A stretch of DNA of 8,547 nt from Nitrospina sp. (GTDB lineage: Bacteria; Nitrospinota; Nitrospinia; Nitrospinales; VA-1), in assembly GCA_003545625.1 (NCBI GenBank), contig DODH01000320.1:1-8547 (forward strand), in the 5' to 3' direction. Positions 1 to 4,905 of this stretch are shown piece by piece; within the stretch, counting starts at the first letter, position 1, and the number at the start of each line of letters is the position of its first letter. Under the pieces are notes generated by a model. It made no database searches and had not been told where the DNA came from. It worked only from the letters and a program-made list of their open reading frames with translations. Both the position numbers and the translations under genes were made by a program.

Positions 1-1
1 T

Positions 2-304
2 TCACAAGCAATGATTTACAACGAGGTCTTGGGATGCTGTAAATGGTCGGGAAGCATGGAGTCCATGGCATTGGGAAGACCGGCTTGCGCGGTGATTCCT
101 TCAACCCTCAATAATTCTACCTCCGGCATGTCGCTGGGCTGTACGGGAATGCGCACTTTTACGGAAATCAGTGACGAACATATTTTGATCACGCTCAACT
201 GCAAAGAAATAGATTCTTTCATGGCAAACCTTGCAACCACGATATCGGCTAACAAAGAGATGGAAGAATTTTATTTAGATCATAAAAAAAATATCAAAGG
301 TTAA
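2..304 (+). CDS. DUF169 family protein, C-terminal part (5' end outside window)
   Basis: The reading frame is open from the left edge and ends in TAA at 302-304, giving about 100 residues. The segment GRPACAVIP, followed by an SLGCTGMRTF motif and an acidic stretch (EISDEHI), matches my recollection of the C-terminal half of DUF169 proteins (COG2043). Those are usually more than 200 residues long, so this is the tail of a gene that starts outside the window. The in-frame ATG at 11 has no Shine-Dalgarno sequence and would begin inside the domain, so I do not take it as the start. There are several cysteines (a CC pair near the beginning, then the ACAV and GCTG cysteines). DUF169 has no settled biochemical function. 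The gene is on the same strand as the corrinoid cluster and 113 nt upstream of it, so it may be co-transcribed, but it is not overlapped like the later genes. Confidence 0.72.
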   Translation, partial: SQAMIYNEVLGCCKWSGSMESMALGRPACAVIPSTLNNSTSGMSLGCTGMRTFTEISDEHILITLNCKEIDSFMANLATTISANKEMEEFYLDHKKNIKG

Positions 305-417
305 ATATCATTCATGAATAAAGCCTGGACTTTTAGTTACCTGCTCCATAAATTTTTTAACTGATAGGCGACTACCCTTACTTAAAAAACAGGAATACTT
401 TTTCGAAGGTTTTTTTA

Positions 418-1050
418 ATGTCATTTGTTTACATGAAAATACTTGAATCCCGTCCTGAGCGATATGATCTAGGCATGAGTTTGCTGACTCTGGGAGCATT
501 GACTAAAATCAAACAGCAAATCGCCGAACATACCCATCCTGGAAATCGGGTTCTTGATCTTGGCTGCGGTACCGGTACCCTGGCACAAATGTGTATTGAA
601 CGAGGGGCACAGGTGACGGGTGTGGATGCCAACAGCGGCATGCTTGCAGTGGCAAAGAGAAATTCGCCCTCGGCAAGATACCTCAATATTAGCCTTAGTC
701 ATCTGGATGACCATCTGGAGGATGAATCATTCGATATCATATTGAGCACTCTTGCTTTCAGCGAACTGACCAGCGCAGAAAGGCTTCATGTATTGAAACA
801 AATCAAAAGAATTTTGAAAAAGGAAGGAAAAGTTCTTGTCGGTGACGAAATAATTCCCGAAAACTTTTTAGCCAAATGCTTTTACTATGCCTTCATGTTA
901 CCCATGCGGCTTCTTACATGGATCATGACCCAAAACACGACCCATGCGATTTCAAACTTTGATGACGAGGTGCGGCAGGCTGGCATGGAAATAGTCAACC
1001 GTAAGCCGTTTATGTTGGGTATGTTCATTCTTCTGGAAATTAAAAAATGA
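418..1050 (+). CDS. cpaM: class I SAM-dependent methyltransferase, corrinoid protein-associated (CpaM-like)
   Basis: This 210-residue cytoplasmic Rossmann-fold methyltransferase has motif I VLDLGCGTG at residues 45-53. The acidic end of strand beta-2 is D70 (VTGVD), and a motif III region IILSTLAFSELT lies at 107-118. The N-terminal pattern MKILESRPERYD and a C-terminal part rich in hydrophobic residues (about 150-172), ending in TQNTTHA, recall the family NCBI calls corrinoid protein-associated methyltransferase CpaM, found beside HgcA-like or HgcAB-like proteins. That family assignment is from memory and not searched. The start at 418 is supported by GAAGG at 405-409 with 8 nt spacing; Met6 at 433 is an alternative. 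The stop overlaps the next start in ATGA at 1047-1050, so the two products are probably made together. The likely role is SAM-dependent methyl transfer linked to the corrinoid protein; acceptor and direction are unknown. ArsM-type arsenite methylation is less likely because the expected set of conserved cysteines is missing. Confidence 0.82.
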   Translation: MSFVYMKILESRPERYDLGMSLLTLGALTKIKQQIAEHTHPGNRVLDLGCGTGTLAQMCIERGAQVTGVDANSGMLAVAKRNSPSARYLNISLSHLDDHLEDESFDIILSTLAFSELTSAERLHVLKQIKRILKKEGKVLVGDEIIPENFLAKCFYYAFMLPMRLLTWIMTQNTTHAISNFDDEVRQAGMEIVNRKPFMLGMFILLEIKK

Positions 1051-1916
1051 TTGGTTGGATTAAAGACATTTACCAAACACTTTTTCGATTTGCCCGGTTT
1101 CCATGCGAACCCGAAACTGTTTCAGTTGGTAATCCTGATAAATCTTCGCCGGTCCTCGTCACATGCAATTTCGATTATACGGTCAGGCATCTAAAGAAAT
1201 ATTTGGAAAAAGAACAGCTAGATTGCTTTCTCCTGGTGGTCAATACCCAAGGCACCAACGTCTGGTGTGCTGCAGCCGAAGGTATTTTTACAACAGAAAC
1301 TGTCCTTGCCCATTTGAAGGTTTACAATGTAAATGACATGGTTGATCACACTCGTTTGATACTGCCGCAATTGTCTGTGGCTGGGATAAAACGAAAAGAC
1401 CTCAAAGAACATGGCTGGGAAGGCATTTATGGCCCCGTTTATTTTACCGACTTAAAAGAATTTCTGAAAAACGGATTGACCAAAACCAAGGAAATGCAGG
1501 CACTGGAGTACGGGTATTGGGAGCGTTTTAAAATGGGTCTGAGCCATGCGGTTTTCTGCACGTTAGTCTGCATACTTCCAATATTTCTTTTTGCTTCGGA
1601 TTGGTGGCTTCAGGCTATCGCCCTAGTCTGGTACTTTGCTTTCAGCATGCAATTGATTGAGCACTTTATTCCATTCCATAGATTGCTCTACAAAGGTCTG
1701 GCTCTTACTCTGCCGGTCTTGGCCATTGCGCTGTTTTCGGTCACAGATTCTGTATTGAGAATCCAGGCCACGATTGGAATTATTGCCTTGGGAGCTTATA
1801 TTGGATACGATGCTCAAGGCCATTCACATTTAGGACAAAACCAGCAATCGGGTAAACTTTTTGCCAGGATTTTTGCTTCATTGGCTTTAATTTATGGAGG
1901 GACACTGTTGCTATGA
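1047..1916 (+). CDS. HgcA-like membrane corrinoid protein (no ferredoxin partner domain)
   Basis: This 289-residue protein has a soluble N-terminal corrinoid-binding domain (about 33-145) and a hydrophobic C-terminal half. The domain begins SSPVLVTCNFDYT and carries the cobalamin-capping helix TNVWCAAAEGIF, with Cys74 at the position that ligands cobalt in HgcA and the related CFeSP domain. It continues with VDHTRLILPQL (100-109) and GIYGPV (126-131), both typical of this fold. Five candidate membrane helices lie at about 165-183, 187-205, 214-233, 237-255 and 269-288, as in HgcA. The usual HgcA motif NVWCAAGK reads NVWCAAAE here, so a proven mercury methylase is doubtful. The protein looks closer to the HgcA half of HgcAB-like fusion proteins but ends after the last helix with no CxxCxxC ferredoxin. 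It overlaps its neighbours by ATGA on both sides. Inferred role: membrane methylcorrinoid carrier fed or served by the adjacent methyltransferase. Confidence 0.85.
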   Translation: MIGWIKDIYQTLFRFARFPCEPETVSVGNPDKSSPVLVTCNFDYTVRHLKKYLEKEQLDCFLLVVNTQGTNVWCAAAEGIFTTETVLAHLKVYNVNDMVDHTRLILPQLSVAGIKRKDLKEHGWEGIYGPVYFTDLKEFLKNGLTKTKEMQALEYGYWERFKMGLSHAVFCTLVCILPIFLFASDWWLQAIALVWYFAFSMQLIEHFIPFHRLLYKGLALTLPVLAIALFSVTDSVLRIQATIGIIALGAYIGYDAQGHSHLGQNQQSGKLFARIFASLALIYGGTLLL

Positions 1917-2101
1917 AAAAATATGTGGATTGGGACAAGGTAGAAGAGGAAACAGGATCTGCCGAAGAAGCCTGTGAATGCACAAGAAGCAAATTGCAGG
2001 GTCTGATCGATTTCGTGGTGGAATTATTTCCCAAAAAAAAGGAATCATCTTGTTGTGATGATATGAATGAAACAGAAAAAGGCCAATGCAATGACAACTA
2101 A
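1913..2101 (+). CDS. small cysteine-containing protein in corrinoid operon, function unknown
   Basis: This 62-residue, charged, soluble protein is not a family I recognise. It has five cysteines: a CxC pair (C21, C23), a CC pair (C47, C48) and C59 near the end. A short amphipathic, hydrophobic stretch (LQGLIDFVVELF, 28-39) separates the two cysteine clusters. The start overlaps the stop of the corrinoid gene (ATGA at 1913-1916), and GGAGGG lies at 1895-1900. The last 11 nt overlap the next gene. It sits where HgcB would be expected, but it has no CxxCxxC ferredoxin motif and too few cysteines for two 4Fe-4S clusters. It could bind a soft metal or act as a small thiol carrier for the corrinoid protein. 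Tight coupling on both sides makes it very likely a real gene despite its size. Confidence 0.7.
   Translation: MKKYVDWDKVEEETGSAEEACECTRSKLQGLIDFVVELFPKKKESSCCDDMNETEKGQCNDN
2078..2082 (+). promoter_or_regulatory. ribosome binding site deciding the YHS protein start
   Basis: AAAGG lies 8 nt before the ATG at 2091. The earlier in-frame ATG at 2067 has no purine-rich sequence at a suitable distance, so 2091 is preferred. Confidence 0.5.
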
Positions 2102-2504
2102 CATCTCAAGCTCAGCTAAAACAATAGCAACTTCCATTTGTCCCGCCTGTGGTTGTTCATTGGTGAGGTTGGGAATTGGTGCGGATCGATGGGCAAAGAG
2201 CAATTACGAAGGCAAAGAGTATTTCTTTTGTTGCCAGGGTTGCACCGACCTGTTTAACCAGGACCCTCCCAGGTACCTTCAGGAAACCAAGGACCTGGTC
2301 GTGTGCCCAACCTGTTTGGCGGAAAAACCGGTGCAATGGACCGTGCGCATGGAAATTTCGGGATGGGAAGTGTTTTTTTGCCGATGTCCCTATTGTCTGG
2401 ATGTATTTCGAAAGGACCCCGATCACTACGTCAAACGGTTACAAGGTGAGATTCCCTATAAAGGTGTTTTTGGTGAAGCCGGGTGTTGTCCCACGGAGAT
2501 ATAA
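2091..2504 (+). CDS. tandem YHS-domain cysteine-rich metal-binding protein
   Basis: This 137-residue protein has 13 cysteines arranged as two YHS/TRASH-like modules. Module 1 (about 16-64) has CPACGC (17-22), then YEGKEYFFCCQGC (39-51), then a DPPRYL end. Module 2 (about 71-117) has CPTC (72-75), then GWEVFFCRCPYC (91-102), then DPDHYV. The C-terminus adds a CC pair (C132, C133). YHS domains occur in copper and heavy-metal ATPases and related metal-handling proteins, where the cysteines bind metal. No signal peptide or membrane segment is seen, so it should be cytoplasmic. The start at 2091 is preferred over 2067 on ribosome-binding grounds, and the gene overlaps the small cysteine gene by 11 nt. 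It closes the corrinoid operon; no gene follows on this strand for about 250 nt. Inferred role: metal chaperone or sensor for the corrinoid system, or a carrier of the metal substrate. Confidence 0.82.
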   Translation: MTTNISSSAKTIATSICPACGCSLVRLGIGADRWAKSNYEGKEYFFCCQGCTDLFNQDPPRYLQETKDLVVCPTCLAEKPVQWTVRMEISGWEVFFCRCPYCLDVFRKDPDHYVKRLQGEIPYKGVFGEAGCCPTEI

Positions 2505-2525
2505 GCGGAGAACCTCTGCTTGGGT

Positions 2526-2576
2526 AGCAACCTTCCTAAGCTTTCGTGCCCCGAAAGGGGTATTACCTGCGTTGCT
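2526..2576. other. nested stem-loop downstream of the corrinoid operon
   Basis: The outer arms AGCAAC (2526-2531) and GTTGCT (2571-2576) are exact complements. Inside them is a hairpin of CCCC (2549-2552), a GAAA tetraloop and GGGG (2557-2560), extended by G-T, T-A and G-T pairs. On the + strand the loop is of GNRA type, and the outer arm runs into TTTTA. It starts 22 nt after the YHS stop codon. It could be a 3' end or mRNA-stabilising structure, or a small structured RNA; the T-run is short for a classic terminator. Confidence 0.35.
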
Positions 2577-2582
2577 TTTATA

Positions 2583-2642
2583 GTCCTCAAGGCGTTTATC
2601 TCGGCCCAATGGACAATTGCCCATTGTGTACCTCTTTAGGAC
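2583..2642. repeat. imperfect inverted repeat enclosing a near-palindrome
   Basis: The outer arms GTCCT (2583-2587) and AGGAC (2638-2642) are exact complements. AGG (2590-2592) then pairs with CCT (2631-2633). In the centre, CAATGG (2607-2612) and CCATTG (2621-2626) flank CAATTG, so 20 nt are almost palindromic. The pairing is visible in the sequence; no function or element family is recognised. It could be a remnant of a small non-autonomous element or a transcript-end structure. Confidence 0.4.
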
Positions 2643-2676
2643 ATGAAAGCTTAAGAAGAATCCGCGCTTACCAGCG

Positions 2677-2699
2677 ACTGCCCAATCTTAGGCAGTTTT
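2677..2699 (+). terminator. possible intrinsic terminator
   Basis: ACTGCC (2677-2682) pairs with GGCAGT (2691-2696) across an 8-nt loop and runs into TTTT (2696-2699), followed by G. The stem is short and the T-run weak. It lies between the corrinoid operon and the NHL remnant, where a transcript end would be expected. Confidence 0.35.
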
Positions 2700-2749
2700 G
2701 AGTCGAGCCGGAAAATATAATTTCAGATGACAGGTTGAGGGCATAGTTT

Positions 2750-3076
2750 ATGAAGTTTTGGACCATGCAGTTTTTTATCATTTCATTTTTTTCTGGTTGC
2801 AAATAATATTTTCCCCGTTTTTGCAATGGCGGGCCAGCGATTGAAGCGTCGCTCAATTTCCCCGCTGAGCTCGCATTTGATCGTGGCAACTTATACATCG
2901 CTGATCGAAATAACCACCGCGTTCGCAAAGTGGACTCCCAGGGAATCATCACTACGGTTGCGGGAAACGGCATTGCAGATTATGAGGGGGACGATGGGCC
3001 GGCAGGAATGCCTCCTGAGGCTTTACTAAGAAAGTCCCTAGTTGTGGCAAAAGACAATAGCTCTTGTTGTGGTTAA
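2750..3076 (+). pseudogene. NHL-repeat lipoprotein remnant with premature stop
   Basis: An ATG at 2750, preceded by GAGGG (2737-2741) at 8 nt, opens an 18-codon stretch ending FFIISFFSGCK, which looks like a lipoprotein signal with a lipobox-like FSGC. An in-frame TAA at 2804-2806 stops it. The same frame then stays open to TAA at 3074-3076 and reads as NHL-repeat protein: GGPAIEASLNFPAELAFD, then NLYIADRNNHRVRKVD, then IITTVAGNG. A second repeat begins (DDGPA, EALLR, LVVAKD) but breaks off at SSCCG. Intact NHL proteins of this type carry many such repeats and are several hundred residues long. This copy is therefore both interrupted and truncated, and I call it a decayed gene. One C-to-T change (CAA to TAA) would explain the internal stop. 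The original protein would have been anchored in the envelope as a beta-propeller domain. Confidence 0.72.
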
Positions 3077-3122
3077 AGCCGGTTGAAAACAAACCTCAAT
3101 TCTGAATCCGGAGAAAATCATA

Positions 3123-4457
3123 ATGAACTTTACTCCATTCAATTTTAAAACTTCCCTCCTGCGTATGGTTTCGTTGTTTATTGTAATATTCAGTCTTTTT
3201 CCCAATGTGTGCTTTGCGGAAAACCAAAATCTAATATCAAAGGCCGACCAAGCTCTTGCAGTAGGGGATCTCGATAACGCAGAAAAGCTATTAGCAGAAG
3301 CCGTAAAATTTAATCCCGAAGGGTACAGGGCTTTAAAAGCTTTAGCTGAGCTCAAATTTCAGCTTGAAAAGCATGAAGAAGCCGATGCCTTGATCGAGCA
3401 AATCCTTAAACTGGAAGTAACCGGCGGCAGAAAGGTTCTGGTCTTTATTGAGGGTGAAGAGAAAGGCAGAAAAGGGGAATTGATCGACGAAACCATTACA
3501 AAAATGGTCGCTCCCAAAACATCTGGCAGCAAATTCGTTCGACCAGGCGCACTGGTGCCCGTTGAGCATTATCGAATCTTCTTGATGGATTCAGGCAAGG
3601 CAGAATTTATGCCAAAGAGCGCGGTTCGAGTCAAATACATCGGTATTCCGAGAGTTCTTCGCGAACATGTAGTCGTACTGAGGGAAAAAGTAAAGAAGAG
3701 AATCATAGCACTTACGAAAGCAAATGTTCCTGAAGAAATGGTGCCCGTCAAAGGCGGATGCTTCCTGATGGGAAGTGAAAAAGGCGGACCTCTTGAAAAG
3801 CCGGTACATGAAGTTTGTGTGTCCTCTTTCAAGATGGACGTTAAAGACGTAACGCAGGTGGCGTTTCAGTCAGTCATGGACAACAATCCATCCCATTTTC
3901 CGGGTGGGGATCTTCCGGTGGATAGCGTGACCTGGATGGAAGCCAAGGAGTATTGCATAAGTTTGGGTAAGCGTCTTCCAACGGAAGCGGAATGGGAGTA
4001 TGCCGCCAGAGCGGGAACTCACACCAATTTTTATTGGGGGGATGATTATGATGCGACCAAGGCAAATTATTGCGACGGTTCCTGTGAACTCAATGTCAGA
4101 GTCGCTGATGCTTCAGATGGTTTCAAAAATACGGCTCCCGTTGGCTCGTTTCCTACCAATCCCTTTGGCCTGTATGACATGGCGGGTAATGTGAGTGAAT
4201 GGGTGTTCGATACACATGATCCCAGCTATTACATCATGAGCCCCAAGGATAATCCTTCTGGATGGGTTCCTTTGCAAACAGAAGAGGTCCAATTAGGCCC
4301 CGAACAGGATTTTCTGACCGAGCGGTCAGCGAGCAGGAAAATCGTCCGTGGTGGAGACTGGGAAAGCCATCCTTCTGCCGGATGGTCCGCAAGCAGGAAA
4401 GTGTATTATCCGGGCTACCGCATTGAGGGGGTGGGATTTCGGTGCGCCGCAGAATAA
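3123..4457 (+). CDS. exported TPR/SUMF1 (formylglycine-generating-enzyme fold) protein
   Basis: This 444-residue protein starts with a signal peptide (hydrophobic 12-30, probable cleavage after CFA at 32). A TPR-like helical segment follows (about 35-98), then an unrecognised lysine-rich region (about 100-200), then a SUMF1/FGE-sulfatase domain (about 205-443). Diagnostic pieces of that domain are PVKGGCFLMGSE (208-219), RLPTEAEWEYAARAG (284-298), GLYDMAGNVSEW (349-360), RGGDW (409-413) and VGFRCA (437-442). The segment after RGGDW reads SAGWSASRK where true FGEs have the two copper-binding cysteines, so sulfatase activation is unlikely. Many bacterial members of this fold are ligand-binding or of unknown function. 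GGAG (3110-3113) stands 9 nt before the start. The gene follows the NHL remnant and precedes a small thioredoxin-fold gene by 128 nt. It is probably a periplasmic or secreted protein; the role is unknown. Confidence 0.85.
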   Translation: MNFTPFNFKTSLLRMVSLFIVIFSLFPNVCFAENQNLISKADQALAVGDLDNAEKLLAEAVKFNPEGYRALKALAELKFQLEKHEEADALIEQILKLEVTGGRKVLVFIEGEEKGRKGELIDETITKMVAPKTSGSKFVRPGALVPVEHYRIFLMDSGKAEFMPKSAVRVKYIGIPRVLREHVVVLREKVKKRIIALTKANVPEEMVPVKGGCFLMGSEKGGPLEKPVHEVCVSSFKMDVKDVTQVAFQSVMDNNPSHFPGGDLPVDSVTWMEAKEYCISLGKRLPTEAEWEYAARAGTHTNFYWGDDYDATKANYCDGSCELNVRVADASDGFKNTAPVGSFPTNPFGLYDMAGNVSEWVFDTHDPSYYIMSPKDNPSGWVPLQTEEVQLGPEQDFLTERSASRKIVRGGDWESHPSAGWSASRKVYYPGYRIEGVGFRCAAE

Positions 4458-4585
4458 CAACCCCGCCGCAAGCGGACGCAGTATCCTAATGAAGTGTTAT
4501 TTTAAAAGCCGTGGTAAGCCAAGGGGAATAAAACCCGCTGGTGGGATTCAAAGGAAAACATTAAAATTTATAAGGAGCAGAGAAT

Positions 4586-4855
4586 ATGAATACTAAACGA
4601 AAAATTGAGATTTTTAGTGCCGGTTGTCCTGCTTGTGAAGAAACGATTGAATGGGTAACCAGCATTGCTTGCCCTTCTTGCGAAGTTGATGTTTTAGATA
4701 TGAGCGATTCTGCAACAGCAGTCAGAGCAAAAGAAATGGGAATACGGTCGGTTCCTGCTGTTGTGATCGATGGTAAACTCGCAGATTGTTGTGCAGATAG
4801 AGGACCGGATAAGGATATGTTACGGGCGGCTGGTATAGGACAAGCCTTATCTTAA
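4586..4855 (+). CDS. small thioredoxin/glutaredoxin-fold protein with three cysteine pairs
   Basis: This 89-residue cytoplasmic protein begins with a beta strand (KIEIFSAG) and a CPAC pair (C14, C17). A second CPSC pair follows (C29, C32), then the cis-proline loop RSVPAVVIDGK (P57) of thioredoxin-fold proteins, then a vicinal CC (C68, C69) in ADCCADRGP. AAGEG-like endings (here AAGIGQAL) are typical. I recall close relatives annotated as glutaredoxin or thioredoxin-family proteins next to mercury-resistance (mer) genes, but this is memory and not a search. AAGGAG (4572-4577) is 8 nt before the ATG, a strong ribosome binding site. It follows the SUMF1 gene by 128 nt and converges with the histidine kinase across 50 nt. 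A likely role is thiol-disulfide exchange or soft-metal binding. It may work with the cysteine-rich proteins of the corrinoid operon, but no physical coupling shows that. Confidence 0.82.
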   Translation: MNTKRKIEIFSAGCPACEETIEWVTSIACPSCEVDVLDMSDSATAVRAKEMGIRSVPAVVIDGKLADCCADRGPDKDMLRAAGIGQALS

Positions 4856-4905
4856 TTAACTGGCTACAATAAAGAAAGAAATACGTTTTTCGTTACTAGT
4901 CCCCA

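Noticed and set aside
357..384. Promoter between DUF169 and the methyltransferase
   Set aside because: TTAACT is followed at 16 nt by TACTTA, which matches the -10 consensus poorly; not convincing.
2067..2090. Upstream ATG at 2067 as the start of the YHS protein
   Set aside because: No Shine-Dalgarno sequence at a suitable distance; the ATG at 2091 has AAAGG with 8 nt spacing.
1913..2101. Small cysteine protein as an HgcB ferredoxin
   Set aside because: It has only five cysteines and no CxxCxxC motif, so it cannot carry two 4Fe-4S clusters.
2526..2576. Integron attC site
   Set aside because: The arms do not fit the RYYYAAC and GTTRRRY core sites, and no integrase or cassette structure is seen.
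2520..2580. c-di-GMP (GEMM) riboswitch on the minus strand
   Set aside because: GGGGCACGAAAGC looks slightly like the GEMM core, but the required GNRA loop is on the opposite strand, and no minus-strand gene with a clear function follows.
2826..3029. 67-codon + strand frame starting at 2826 as a gene
   Set aside because: It lies out of frame with the NHL-repeat reading, which has recognisable protein motifs; the 2826 frame has none.
4856..4905. Terminator between the convergent thioredoxin-fold and kinase genes
   Set aside because: ACGTTTTTCGT has only a three-base stem with a T loop; no stable hairpin with a T-run is seen.
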